From Pseudomonas brassicacearum (lineage in GTDB: Bacteria; Pseudomonadota; Gammaproteobacteria; Pseudomonadales; Pseudomonadaceae): a stretch of 64,000 nucleotides of DNA. Where the stretch lies: NCBI RefSeq assembly GCF_000585995.1, contig NZ_CP007410.1, forward strand, positions 5,821,001-5,885,000, written 5' to 3'. Shown here one piece after another: positions 43,150-52,046 of the stretch. Positions within the stretch are counted from its first letter, which is position 1, and each line of letters opens with the position of its first letter. A program made the translations under genes and the position numbers. The notes under the pieces were generated by a model that saw only the letters and a list, made by a program, of their open reading frames with translations, was not told the DNA's origin and made no database searches.

Positions 43150-44424
43150 TTACTTAAGCGTAACGTCAAGCATCGGCGGAATGTACCCATAGTCGTACTC
43201 GCCCACCACAAACGTCTGCTGCCCTTTTATTTTCAAACCCACCGTGGGTGCCTCAGTGCCACCCACCCGAATCTGCGTGCCGGTTTCGTCGGTCGGTACG
43301 CTGTCGATAAAGGAGGTCACCAGGCCGTTGGGCATCACATAGTGTGAGTAGGTCTGGAATGGCTGGGAGGACGGGTTGCCCAGCACCAGGCCGGAACCGT
43401 TGAGCGGCACGTAAGGGCCGAACAGCGAGTCCGCGACAAAACCGTACACGCCGTCCGGGCCGGTCACACCGTCGCCATAGGTGAAGGTATGGCTGATCGT
43501 GAACAGGTAGTACTTGCCATCCTGGAACACGAAGTGCGGGCGTTCGGTCTGGTCGTTGACGCCCACGGCGGTCAGCAGTGGCGGCAGCATTTCCCAGTCG
43601 TCACCGTCTGCGTCGCGGGCCACGGCGATGCCAACACAGGCGGTCTGGAAGCGCGAGTTGCCGACATCTTCATAACCCGGTGGCACGTCGCCGATTTCGG
43701 CCTCGCCCACTTTGTGCGAGCCGCGCTCACCGGCCACGTTGCCCTCGAACAGCATGTACAGCTTGCCGTCGTTCGGGTCGCGGAATGGCCATGGGTCACG
43801 AAAACCCCAGAAGGCGTTTTGGGCTTCGGTCTGGTACATCTTGCCGTCGGACTCGAACAGCGGCTTGACCTTCTCGAAGCCGACCATGCTGACGCCATGT
43901 TCAGTGGTCACGACCCGACCGCGCACTTTGACGATGGTCGCGCCCGGGGTGACGGCGGTGTAATACAGGTCCACTTCACCTCGGTCGTTCAACAGAATCG
44001 GCGTGCCGGCCCATTCGCGAGCGGTCGGCGAAACGCCTTCGGCCATCACACGGCCACCGAATTCCCAGTTCTTGCCGGTACGGGAAAACCAGTAGTACAT
44101 CTTTGCTCGGCCGTGACGATCGTTCCAATCGCGGAGGATGTCGTAGTTACCGTCCTCGTCGAGGTACTGCGGGTCGTTTGGATGACGATCGGCCGTCAGG
44201 GTGAAGATCACCGACCAGCCATCGACGGACGTCACGTTACCGTCCAAGTCGCGTAGGGGCATGGTGTCCCAGATGAACACGTCGTTGTTCAATACCGGGA
44301 AATCCGCGCTGACCAGCGGCTGAGTGGTGGTGGGATCGTCCGCCCGGACTTTCAACGCATCAGCGCGGGTCCAGAGGCTGGGTTGATGGGGGGTTGCACC
44401 GAATTTTTCAGTGTTGGTTTTCAT
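43150..44424 (-). CDS. lsc: Levansucrase (GH68)
   Basis: Makes levan from sucrose and releases glucose. It is a secreted enzyme and, like other Gram-negative homologues, has no classical signal peptide. The 424-residue protein has the GH68 five-bladed propeller motifs: nucleophile [13 protein letters not shown], the transition-state stabiliser in [12 protein letters not shown], and acid/base [21 protein letters not shown]-like [17 protein letters not shown] is also typical. [18 protein letters not shown] is the usual N-terminus. It lies as a lone gene between two DUF6124 copies. Upstream (44425-44530) is an AT-rich stretch likely to hold its promoter. Confidence 0.96.
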   Translation of the reverse strand: MKTNTEKFGATPHQPSLWTRADALKVRADDPTTTQPLVSADFPVLNNDVFIWDTMPLRDLDGNVTSVDGWSVIFTLTADRHPNDPQYLDEDGNYDILRDWNDRHGRAKMYYWFSRTGKNWEFGGRVMAEGVSPTAREWAGTPILLNDRGEVDLYYTAVTPGATIVKVRGRVVTTEHGVSMVGFEKVKPLFESDGKMYQTEAQNAFWGFRDPWPFRDPNDGKLYMLFEGNVAGERGSHKVGEAEIGDVPPGYEDVGNSRFQTACVGIAVARDADGDDWEMLPPLLTAVGVNDQTERPHFVFQDGKYYLFTISHTFTYGDGVTGPDGVYGFVADSLFGPYVPLNGSGLVLGNPSSQPFQTYSHYVMPNGLVTSFIDSVPTDETGTQIRVGGTEAPTVGLKIKGQQTFVVGEYDYGYIPPMLDVTLK

Positions 44425-44888
44425 AAGGTAATACCTCGTCCATGAATGGATTCAAATAAATGATGTTTGGGAAATACTGGATGCGCATACAGTGAAGCCA
44501 CCTTATAGAGGCTCATGCATGCGGGTCAAGCAAAAAATGCATTTGTGCATATTTTGGTTTTTTGTTGTAGCTGATACGTTTCAGCAGTGAGTGTTTGCAG
44601 AAGTTCGTTCGGGGGGAGATCGACGACGTTGGCTGCACGCTCGGTGCTCTGAATCGTTACTCGGTGGAAAGCGCGTAACTGGGCAACGGGTGGAAGCAGT
44701 GCATAGAGGGATCGGTTAACTGAGTCTGCGGGTTCTGCGCAAAGCCGATACAAGGTGGGGAGTCAGCGGTTCTGAGGTTGACTGGTGTACCGCTATCGCG
44801 AGCAAGCTCGCTCCCACAGTGGGGGGTGGAATGCTTGTTTCGGCGGTGGGTCAGTTGTTTTGATGGGGGTGATTCCGAATGCTCGGGC
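44425..44888. other. Intergenic region upstream of levansucrase with a single REP arm
   Basis: The 100 bp next to lsc are AT-rich, with AAAAAATGCATTTGTGCATA near 44533 containing the inverted words ATGCA and TGCAT. A single REP arm (ACCGCTATCGCGAGCAAGCT, then CGCTCCCACAG) occupies 44789-44819. The open frames here lack ribosome sites and family resemblance, so no gene is called. Confidence 0.5.
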
Positions 44889-44890
44889 AC

Positions 44891-44923
44891 AAAAAAAGGC
44901 CTTGCTGTGCAAGACCTTTTTTT
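44891..44923. terminator. Bidirectional rho-independent terminator beyond DUF6124 copy B
   Basis: AAAAAAAGG-C-CTTGC pairs with GCAAG-A-CCTTTTTTT around a TGT loop, with a single C/A mismatch. The A and T runs allow it to work on both strands. It lies 28 bp past the stop of copy B. Confidence 0.85.
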
Positions 44924-44950
44924 CATACCTGGGGCAAGCGCTTCCCCTGA

Positions 44951-45304
44951 TTACCGCACCTCAACAATATCCAAGGCCCGATTCGCCAACAGCTCGCTCA
45001 ACTCAATCACCTGCAAAATCCCCATCGCCACATGCCGTCTTGATCCATCCAGATCGAACGCCAGATCACTGATCATGGCATTAGCCGAAGCTAGGCTTTC
45101 GCTGAGATTGGCGAGCAGACATTCCGAATCAACATCAGCTGCGATACGGAAAATGGTGTTGGGGTTATCAGACGCTTCCTTCTTGGGCTTCAGGTAGAAA
45201 TCCAAAGCTCGGGTGGCAGCGTCGTCGAGTTTTTTATTTCGAGCGGATTGGACGCGGGAGACTGTTTCGTCTGTAACCGGGGGGTTCGGTGTAATTTTGA
45301 CCAT
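44951..45304 (-). CDS. DUF6124 family protein, copy B
   Basis: A 117-residue paralogue of the protein at 42193. It shares KITPNPP, the QSARNKKLDDAATRALDFYL core and the C-terminus SELLANRALDIVEVR. Differences cluster in the linker (KPKKEASDNPN against KPAPKNKTSDKPN). The ATG (MVKITPNPPVTDETV) follows GAGCTAAGACT, the D2 element of its leader. The family is of unknown function. Two copies with matching leaders suggest duplication as one unit. Confidence 0.85.
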   Translation of the reverse strand: MVKITPNPPVTDETVSRVQSARNKKLDDAATRALDFYLKPKKEASDNPNTIFRIAADVDSECLLANLSESLASANAMISDLAFDLDGSRRHVAMGILQVIELSELLANRALDIVEVR

Positions 45305-45599
45305 AGTCTTAGCTCTCTTTGGTTGAGGCTACGACCCGATCGCGACTAAACGATGGGAGGCAGCTGTACGCAGGTTAGTCGACCGACGAGCTAAGAAATC
45401 GGCGCGCCCGAGGGCGCCCTGCGCACAGCCACCATCGAGTGCAGGAATGGGAATACCTGACTGATGGACGCTTGAGCGACTTAGCAACGACGGGCGACTA
45501 AACCCGATCACTGATGAGCAGTGACAGATCCAAGTTACCGACGCGACCCAAGGCGAACAAGCCGGCGGATTCTGGCGTAGTTGTAGGCAATGGCGCAAG
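45305..45599 (-). promoter_or_regulatory. Conserved structured leader of DUF6124 copy B
   Basis: It has the same order of elements as copy A: U1 45503-45495, U2 45485-45480, S5 45429-45418, M1 45395-45388, M2 45381-45374, S3 45374-45363, D1 45351-45343, D2 45315-45308. M1/D2 is CTTAGCTC/GAGCTAAG here and CTTAGGTTC/GAACCTAAG in copy A, so the helix is kept by paired changes. S3 has one change (GCTGTACGCAGG), which gives a G-U pair in the reverse-strand RNA. That supports an RNA of the same sense as the gene. The identical segments are 45490-45527 and 45557-45599. Confidence 0.6.
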
Positions 45600-45651
45600 A
45601 CAACGTCAGCCGCTCCCAGGTCTCAATCGCCCCAATAAACACCCATCCCTT

Positions 45652-47064
45652 TCACCCCAACGTATTCAAACAAACCACCTTCGGCTGGGTCATTTCCTCA
45701 TACGCAAACCGCACCCCTTCCCTGCCCAAACTGCCGTATTTGGAACCGCCGAATGGCATCGCATCGAACCGAAAATCCGAAGAGTCGTTGATCATCACCC
45801 CGCCCGCCTCGATCCGCCGAGCAGCGCTCATCGCCGTTGCCAAGTCGTTGGTAAAGATCCCCGCATGCAAGCTGTATTCAGGTTCGTTAGCCAGCGCGAT
45901 AGCCTCATCAAACGCGTCGAACGGCTGTAACACCACCACCGGCGCGAAGACCTCGTTGCGCCAGAGTCGGCTGGCATGGTCGACGTTTTCCAATACGGTC
46001 GCGGCATAGCAGGCGCCTTGGCGGCGGTGGCCGCAGAGCAAGGTGGCGCCTTGTTGCAGGGCTTCGTTCACCACATGTTCGGCGTTTTGCGCGGCTTGGT
46101 GGGTGATCATCGGGCCGATGTCGGTGGTGGCGAGCAGTGGGTTGCCGACCACGAGGGCTTGGGCCTTTTGGACGAAGCGTTCGCGGAAGGCTGCGTAGAT
46201 CGGTGCCTGGATGAGCAGGCGTTGGGTGCCGATGCAGTTTTGCCCGGCGGCCCAGAAGGCGCCGGACAGGCAGCTGTCGACGGCGGCGTCGAGGTCACAG
46301 TCGGCCATGACGATGACGGGGGCGTTGCCGCCCAGGTCCATGGCGAGTTTTTTCAGGCCGGCGGTGCGGGCGATTTGTTCGCCGGTGACGAAGCCGCCGG
46401 TGAAGGAGATCATGCGTACGTCGCGGGCGGCGACCAGGGCTTTGCCGAGTTCGGCGCCGCCGGTGGCGACGGTGACCACGGATTCGGGCAGGCCGGCTTC
46501 GACCAGGCAGGCGACCAGTTTGAGCGCCGACAACGGGGTCAGCTCGGACGGTTTGAGGATCACCGCGTTGCCGCCGGCGATGGCCGGGCCGAGTTTGTGG
46601 GCCACCAGGTTCAGCGGGTCGTTGTAGGGAGTGATCGCGACGATCAGGCCCAGGGGCTCGCGGGTGAACCAGCCTTGGCGCGATTCGGCGCCTTCGTAGG
46701 CATCGAACGGCACCACTTCACCAGCGTTACGCCGGGCTTCTTCGGCGGAGAGCTTGAGGGTGTTGATGCAGCGTTTGACTTCTTTTTCCGCCTGTTTGAG
46801 GGTCTTGCCGGCTTCGTCGACGATCAGCCGGGCGAAGGCTCGGGCGTCGCGCTGGATGTTCGCGGCAGCCTGTTCGAGGACGCTGGCGCGGCGATGACGG
46901 GGCAGCGCGGCGCAGGCTCGGGCACCGCTGCGCCCGGTCTCCAGCAGTTGCGGCACTTGCGTGGCGCAGATGTCGGCCACGCTTCCGATGACGGTGCCGT
47001 CGAACGGGTTGAGGACTTCGATTTGCGGCTCGGTCACAGCCAGGGCCAGACGGGAGACGTTCAT
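45652..47064 (-). CDS. NAD-dependent aldehyde dehydrogenase of the homoserine/threonine cluster
   Basis: A 470-residue ALDH-superfamily enzyme. [20 protein letters not shown] replaces the common PWNFP loop. Further motifs are [29 protein letters not shown] with the general base, and [14 protein letters not shown] with the catalytic cysteine. [15 protein letters not shown] is near the C-terminus. This branch includes semialdehyde dehydrogenases, so L-aspartate-4-semialdehyde made by the neighbouring homoserine dehydrogenase is a sensible candidate substrate (inference). It follows hom by 4 bp and must be translated from the same message. Confidence 0.9.
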   Translation of the reverse strand: MNVSRLALAVTEPQIEVLNPFDGTVIGSVADICATQVPQLLETGRSGARACAALPRHRRASVLEQAAANIQRDARAFARLIVDEAGKTLKQAEKEVKRCINTLKLSAEEARRNAGEVVPFDAYEGAESRQGWFTREPLGLIVAITPYNDPLNLVAHKLGPAIAGGNAVILKPSELTPLSALKLVACLVEAGLPESVVTVATGGAELGKALVAARDVRMISFTGGFVTGEQIARTAGLKKLAMDLGGNAPVIVMADCDLDAAVDSCLSGAFWAAGQNCIGTQRLLIQAPIYAAFRERFVQKAQALVVGNPLLATTDIGPMITHQAAQNAEHVVNEALQQGATLLCGHRRQGACYAATVLENVDHASRLWRNEVFAPVVVLQPFDAFDEAIALANEPEYSLHAGIFTNDLATAMSAARRIEAGGVMINDSSDFRFDAMPFGGSKYGSLGREGVRFAYEEMTQPKVVCLNTLG

Positions 47065-47068
47065 GGTT

Positions 47069-48118
47069 TTACTCCTGGTTGCGGGCGGCGGATTGGTGGA
47101 TGTTGATGATGTCCGACAGCAGCGCGAAGGCGGTTTCGGTGCGGCCGGCGCCCGGGCCGGACACGGTGACGGCGCCGAGCAGTTCGGAGGTGAACGACAC
47201 GGCGTTGGTGGCGCCGCTGATGCTGGCCAGGGGGTGGTCGTTGTTCAGCAGGCGCGGTTCGACGCGGGCGCTGATGGAGCCGTCGGCGTTGCGGGTGGCG
47301 GCGCCGATGAGTTTCCAGCGGGCGCCGTCCTGGCGGGCTTTTTCGATGTCGTCCAGGCCCAGGGCGGAGATGCCGTTGCAGGCGACGTCGTTGACGGTGA
47401 GTTTGGCGTCCAGCAGTTCGTTGGCGAGGATCACGACTTTGAGGCGCACGTCATGGCCTTCGACGTCCGCGGTTGGGTCGGCTTCGGCGTAGCCTAGTTC
47501 CTGGGCTTTTTCGACTGCTTCGGCAAACCCCAGGCCGCCTTCCATGCAGGTGAGGACGAAGTTGGAGGTGCCGTTGAGGATGCCTTCGAAGCCTGTGATC
47601 GAGCTGCCGGCCAGGGATTGTTTGGCGAGGCGAATGACTGGGGTGCCGCTCATGACTGAACCTTCGTATTCGAAGGCGACGTTGTTGCGCTGGGCCAGGG
47701 CTTTGAGTTCGGCGCCGTGCAGGGCGATGGGGCCTTTGTTGGTGGTGACCACGTGTTTGCCGCGCTCCAGGGCCCAGCGGCAGAACGAGGTGGCGGGCTC
47801 GCCGTCCACTGGGTTGGTGAAGGTGGCTTCGGCGATGATGTCGGCGCCGCTGTCTTTGATCACGGCTTCGTTGAGGGCTTCGGCGGTGCCGGTTGGCCAT
47901 TGGGCGAACGCGCCTTTGGTTGCCGGCAGTTTGGCGAGCAGTGCGGCGTCGAGGCCTTCGCGGCCGATGATCGAACCGAGGAACAGGTCGGTGACGCCGA
48001 CGATTTTCAGGGTGAAGCCGAGTTCGGTTTTCCAGCTGTGGTTGCGCTCGGCAATCAGTTGAGCCAATGCCCGGTTTACACCGCCGAAGCCGACCAGCGC
48101 GAGTTTGTATTCAGTCAT
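47069..48118 (-). CDS. Homoserine dehydrogenase lacking the ACT domain
   Basis: Interconverts L-homoserine and L-aspartate-4-semialdehyde with NAD(P). Visible are the Rossmann motif [51 protein letters not shown] and [20 protein letters not shown] with catalytic residues. It ends at [18 protein letters not shown]. At 349 residues it lacks the C-terminal ACT domain of the usual biosynthetic enzyme (about 430 residues), so threonine feedback is unlikely. That fits a second, catabolic-type enzyme. The next gene, 4 bp downstream, is an aldehyde dehydrogenase. Confidence 0.92.
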   Translation of the reverse strand: MTEYKLALVGFGGVNRALAQLIAERNHSWKTELGFTLKIVGVTDLFLGSIIGREGLDAALLAKLPATKGAFAQWPTGTAEALNEAVIKDSGADIIAEATFTNPVDGEPATSFCRWALERGKHVVTTNKGPIALHGAELKALAQRNNVAFEYEGSVMSGTPVIRLAKQSLAGSSITGFEGILNGTSNFVLTCMEGGLGFAEAVEKAQELGYAEADPTADVEGHDVRLKVVILANELLDAKLTVNDVACNGISALGLDDIEKARQDGARWKLIGAATRNADGSISARVEPRLLNNDHPLASISGATNAVSFTSELLGAVTVSGPGAGRTETAFALLSDIINIHQSAARNQE

Positions 48119-48195
48119 TTTTGTTGTGTCCCTTGATCCGGGGGGTGGGGTTGTTGGGATCTAGGTTAGGGGGGTGGGGTGGGCAGTGAAATATG

Positions 48196-48204
48196 GCAAT
48201 TTGC
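48196..48204. promoter_or_regulatory. Possible Lrp/AsnC-type operator upstream of hom
   Basis: GCAATTTGC is a 9-bp dyad (GCAA-n-TTGC on the opposite strand) 78 bp before the hom ATG, inside a short AT-rich patch in an otherwise G-rich leader. An Lrp-family gene lies upstream in the same cluster. It is only a pattern match. Confidence 0.3.
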
Positions 48205-48243
48205 TCTATTTTTTGGGCGTTTTGACCAGGGGGTGGGCAAGCT

Positions 48244-49238
48244 GGCAGGCATGGGAAAAAGCCAATGGGGGTTGGCTTTGTAGGTCGGGTGGATGGGGTT
48301 TATGTGGCGAGGGAGCTTGCTCCCGCTCGGTTGCGCAGCGACCGCCAAAAGCGAGGGCTGCTGCGCAGCCCAGCGGGGATAAATCCCCTCACCACAGGTT
48401 AATTCTTTGCCATGAAGTGGCCGCCAAAAAGCGGGGGCTGCTGCGCAGCCCAGCGGGAGCAAGCTCCCTCGCCACGGGGTTTTGTGGGGGGCAGATGACT
48501 TCACTTGAACCCCATCATCTGAGGCGGCAGGTATGGGAAAAAGCCAATGGGGGTTGGCTTTGTAGGTCGGGTTGACGGGATTTATGTGGTGAGGGAGCTT
48601 GCTCCCGCTCGGTTGCGCAGCGACCGCCAAAAGCGAGGGCTGCTGCGCAGCCCAGCGGGGATAAATCCCCTCGCCACAGGTTAATTCTTTGCCATGAAGT
48701 GGCCGCCAAGAAGCGGGGGCTGCTGCGCAGCCCAGCGGGAGCAAGCTCCCTCGCCACGGGTTTTGTGGGGGGCAGATGACTTCATTTGAACCCCATCATC
48801 TGAGGCGGCAGGCATGGAAAAAGCCAATGGGGATTGGCTTTGTAGGTCAGGTTGATGGGATTTATGTGGCGAGGGAGCTTGCTCCCGTTCGGTTGCGCAG
48901 CGACCGCCAAAAGCGGGGGCTGCTGCGCAGCCCAGCGGGAGCAAGCTCCCTCGCCACGGGGTTTTGTGGGGGGCAGATGACTTCACTTGAACCCCATCAT
49001 CTGAGGCGGCAGGCATGGAAAAAGCCAATGGGGATTGGCTTTGTAGGTCGGGTTGATGGGGTTTATGTGGCGAGGGAGCTTGCTCCCGTTCGGTTGCGCA
49101 GCGACCGCCAAAAGCGAGGGCTGCTGCGCAGCCCAGCGGGGATAAATCCCCTCGCCACAGGTTAATTCTTTGCCATGAAGTGGCCGCCAAGAAGCGGGGG
49201 CTGCTGCGCAGCCCAGCGGGAGCAAGCTCCCTCGCCAC
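48244..49238. repeat. Tandem array of composite REP units between lrp and hom
   Basis: A composite unit starting GGCAGGCATGG begins at 48244, 48526, 48807 and 49008 (periods 282, 281 and 201 bp). Each has a unique-looking AAAAAGCCAATGGGGGTTGG spacer, a hybrid REP hairpin (left arm GGAGCTTGCTCC, right arm GGGATAAATCCCC or GGGAGCAAGCTCCC), a TTAATTCTTTGCCATGAAGT block and a further REP half. The third unit lacks the middle part. Frames open across the array are by-products. This fills the 1.14-kb gene-free stretch and separates hom-ALDH from lrp. Confidence 0.9.
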
Positions 49239-49255
49239 GGGGGTGGTGACTGGCT

Positions 49256-49693
49256 TTAGACCACCGATGACAGCACGAACGAAGTGACTGTGTTTTCTAC
49301 TCCGGGCAGGGCGGATATTTCTTTCCAGACTTTGTGCACCCGCTCCGGGTTCGCCGCGCCCACCCGCAGCATCAAATCGAACTCGCCGCTCATCACGTCG
49401 CACTGGAGCACTTCCGGCATGGCGCGCAGGGCCTGGAGCACTTCGGCGCCGCGCATGCGGTCGTAGCGGTAGACGAAGATCACGGCGTTGATGTTCGACG
49501 ACGCGTGCGCGCCCTCCCCGGTGCGCACGGTGTAGCCCTGGATCGCGCCGTCGCGTTCGAGGCGTTCGATGCGTTGGCGCACGGCATTGCGCGAGAGGTT
49601 GACCTTGGCCGCCAGTTCGGCGTGGGCGGCGCGGGCGTTGAGGCGCAGTTCGGCGATGATGCGTTCGTCGAGGGGGTCGAGGATTCGCTTCAT
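49256..49693 (-). CDS. Lrp/AsnC family transcriptional regulator
   Basis: 145 residues. The N-terminal winged helix-turn-helix (LDPLDERIIAELRLNARAAH, then VNLSRNAVRQRIERLERDG) precedes a RAM/ACT-like effector domain (VLQALRAMPEVLQCDVMSGE and FDLMLRVGA). Such proteins sense amino acids and often control neighbouring uptake and catabolic genes. It lies 9 bp after the ThrC-like gene and upstream of hom. A homoserine- or threonine-related effector is inference. Confidence 0.93.
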   Translation of the reverse strand: MKRILDPLDERIIAELRLNARAAHAELAAKVNLSRNAVRQRIERLERDGAIQGYTVRTGEGAHASSNINAVIFVYRYDRMRGAEVLQALRAMPEVLQCDVMSGEFDLMLRVGAANPERVHKVWKEISALPGVENTVTSFVLSSVV

Positions 49694-49702
49694 GGGGCCT
49701 CC

Positions 49703-51082
49703 TTACAACGCGCCGAGCAGTTGATGGAGAGCACTGAGGTCGTCCGGCTGGATGCGATGGATCTGCGCCGGGCCATGCTCGGAAACGGGAGGCTGTTGCG
49801 CCGCAATGGTGATCCCCAACTCGCCCAGCAGCGCCGCCGATTTGGCCGGGGAAATTTCCCCCAGGGTCACCATCGGCGCCACCAGGCTGCGCCGGTACAA
49901 GCGCGCCGCGAGCACGCCGGTGGCGGTGTGGGGGTCGATGACATAGCCGGTGTCGCGGTACAGCGAGGTGATTTCTTCCAGGGTCTGCGCATCGCTGACC
50001 GCGTAAGAGTCGATGATCATCCGCGCCTGCAACCAGAACTCGTTGGCGATGGTCATCTCGCCGCTGCTTTCGAACGTGGCCATCAGCGCGCTCACCGCCT
50101 GGTCGTCATGCCCGTAGAGTTCCCAGAGAAACCGCTCCAGGTTGGAGAAGATCGACAGGTCCATGGCCGGCGACAGGGTCTTGTTGGCGCGCAAACGGGA
50201 GTAATGATTCTTGAGGAACAACTGGTGCAGGGCGTCATTCTGGTTGGTCGCCACGATCATCTGCGTGATCGGCAAGCCCATCTTCTGCGCGATGTAGCCG
50301 GCATAGACCTCGGCGAAACTCGCCGCCGGCACGCTGAAACCGATGGGGCGCTGACCGCCGCCCAGTTGCAGCACGGCATGGAAATAAAACACCAGTTGCG
50401 CCAACACGCCGACCCAGTTGCTGGAGTTGAAGCTGATCGCCTCGTGCCCGGCGTACGACCAGTGCCGGAACAGCCGGCTGACGAGGGTCTGGCATTCGTC
50501 GAAGCTGCCGTTGACGGCGAACTGATGAACCCTGGGATGGGCCGCCGCTTGCAGGTGCTGGAGTTGTTCGTGGGGTACGCCGGCCTCGGGGTAGATCACC
50601 ACCACGACGGTTTCTTCGCAGTGTTTGAAGGCCTCGATGGCGGCCAGCCCGGTGTCGCCGTTGGTGGCGCCGATCACCACGGCGCGACGCTGGTTTTTCT
50701 CCAGGAAATATTGCACTAGTCGCGCCTGCAACTGAGCGGCGAAATCTTTCGAAGAACGGGTCGGACCGTGGAACAGCTCCAGCACCCATTCGTTGCGATC
50801 CACCTGATGCAGCGGCGCCAGGGAGCGATGGCTGAAGTGGCGGCCCGCGTCCTTGAGCAGGCGCTTGAAATCGGCCTCGGCAATCGCCTCGCCCACGAAC
50901 GGGTTCATCACTCGGTAGGCCAGTTCGTCATAGGACAGGGTCGACCAGTTGGCGATTTCCTGGGGTTCGAACAGCGGCAGTTCGAGGGGCACGAACAGCC
51001 CGCCGTCCTCGGCCACGCCCGACAACACGACCTTTTCAAAATCGACCTGCACGGCCGAATTTCGGGTACTCACATAGCGCAT
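49703..51082 (-). CDS. Threonine synthase-like PLP enzyme (ThrC paralogue)
   Basis: 459 residues, fold type II. MRYVSTRNSAVQVDFEKVVL is the ThrC start, and the PLP-lysine motif reads LFHGPTRSSKDFAAQL, where standard ThrC has HGPTLAFKDFA. VVIGATNGDTGLAAIEAFKH and FNSSNWVGVLAQLVFYFHA are also family segments. It would convert O-phosphohomoserine to threonine, but the changed residues before the lysine and the catabolic-looking neighbours leave room for another substrate. ATG at 51082 starts 17 bp after the LysR gene. The frame to 51139 is not used. Confidence 0.88.
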   Translation of the reverse strand: MRYVSTRNSAVQVDFEKVVLSGVAEDGGLFVPLELPLFEPQEIANWSTLSYDELAYRVMNPFVGEAIAEADFKRLLKDAGRHFSHRSLAPLHQVDRNEWVLELFHGPTRSSKDFAAQLQARLVQYFLEKNQRRAVVIGATNGDTGLAAIEAFKHCEETVVVVIYPEAGVPHEQLQHLQAAAHPRVHQFAVNGSFDECQTLVSRLFRHWSYAGHEAISFNSSNWVGVLAQLVFYFHAVLQLGGGQRPIGFSVPAASFAEVYAGYIAQKMGLPITQMIVATNQNDALHQLFLKNHYSRLRANKTLSPAMDLSIFSNLERFLWELYGHDDQAVSALMATFESSGEMTIANEFWLQARMIIDSYAVSDAQTLEEITSLYRDTGYVIDPHTATGVLAARLYRRSLVAPMVTLGEISPAKSAALLGELGITIAAQQPPVSEHGPAQIHRIQPDDLSALHQLLGAL

Positions 51083-51098
51083 GGTTGGCTCCGGCCAA

Positions 51099-51989
51099 TT
51101 ATTTGAAACGATGTGCCTGCTCGACCAGCCAGGTGGCAAACATGACGGCGTCGGGGTGTTGCTCGGTGCCAGAACCGCGGACGAGGTAGAACGATTCGCT
51201 GGCTTCGATGCGCTGGGCGAACGGTTCGACCAGGCGCCCGTCCGCCAGCAGGTCAGCCACCATCGACGAGCGCGCCAGGGCGATCCCCTGCCCCAGTTCG
51301 GCCATGCGTAAGGTGCACACCAGCGTGTCGAACTGCATACCCGTCGAAGAATCGACGCTGTCCGCGCCGACCATGTTCAGCCAGTAGCCCCAGCCCTCTT
51401 CGTAACCCAACACGTGGAGCAGCGGATGCTTCGCTACGTCCGTCGGCACCTTCAGCGGCGAGTTCGCCATCAGCGCTGGCGAGCAGACCGGGAACAAGGT
51501 GTCCCAGGTCAGTCGCTGTGACACCAGACCAGGCCATTGACCGTGGCCCCAGCGAATTTCCATGTCATCTTCGCCGTCCAGTTCCTTGACCCAGATGTTG
51601 CTGATGTAGCGGATGTCGACTTGGGGATGGGCCTGGCGAAAGTCCACCAGCTTGGGCGCGAGCCAGTGCACGAAAAACGCCAGGCTGCCACGCACCTTGA
51701 TTGGCCGGCGTTTGTGCTGGCCAAAGATCTCGTTGGTGCCCACCGCCAGTCGCGTGATCGCGTCCTGCACCACCGGCAGGTAGGCCTGGCCTTCCTCGGT
51801 CAAGCCCAGGCCACGGGGCAAACGCTTGAACAGCGCCACTCCCAGGTGACTTTCCAGCTGACGGATCTGCTGACTGACCGCGCCCTGGGTCAAGCACAAC
51901 TCTTCGGCGGCGTGGGTGAAGTTCAGGCAGCGGGCAGACACCTCGAACGCCCGCAGCCAGTTCAGTGGGGGTAACGGTTTTTGCTTCAT
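51099..51989 (-). CDS. LysR family transcriptional regulator (GcvA-like)
   Basis: 296 residues. The HTH region LNWLRAFEVSARCLNFTHAA, then LTQGAVSQQIRQLESHLGVA and LFKRLPRGLGLTEEGQAYL is the GcvA subgroup pattern. The periplasmic-binding-like effector domain follows. It sits between a permease gene and the ThrC-like gene on the same strand and does not diverge from a target, so it could autoregulate the whole group. A second regulator (Lrp) lies two genes downstream. Confidence 0.93.
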   Translation of the reverse strand: MKQKPLPPLNWLRAFEVSARCLNFTHAAEELCLTQGAVSQQIRQLESHLGVALFKRLPRGLGLTEEGQAYLPVVQDAITRLAVGTNEIFGQHKRRPIKVRGSLAFFVHWLAPKLVDFRQAHPQVDIRYISNIWVKELDGEDDMEIRWGHGQWPGLVSQRLTWDTLFPVCSPALMANSPLKVPTDVAKHPLLHVLGYEEGWGYWLNMVGADSVDSSTGMQFDTLVCTLRMAELGQGIALARSSMVADLLADGRLVEPFAQRIEASESFYLVRGSGTEQHPDAVMFATWLVEQAHRFK

Positions 51990-52046
51990 GGTGTTGACCT
52001 CATTGACACCCCTTCCACCGAGCGCACAGGCCAGCCTCAGCGCTGG

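Noticed and set aside
44526..44753. Small reverse-strand frame upstream of levansucrase
   Set aside because: It has no ribosome site, no similarity I can recognise, and its composition is that of intergenic DNA.
48166..49403. Open frames across the second REP array on both strands
   Set aside because: They consist of translated REP arms with no independent start signals.
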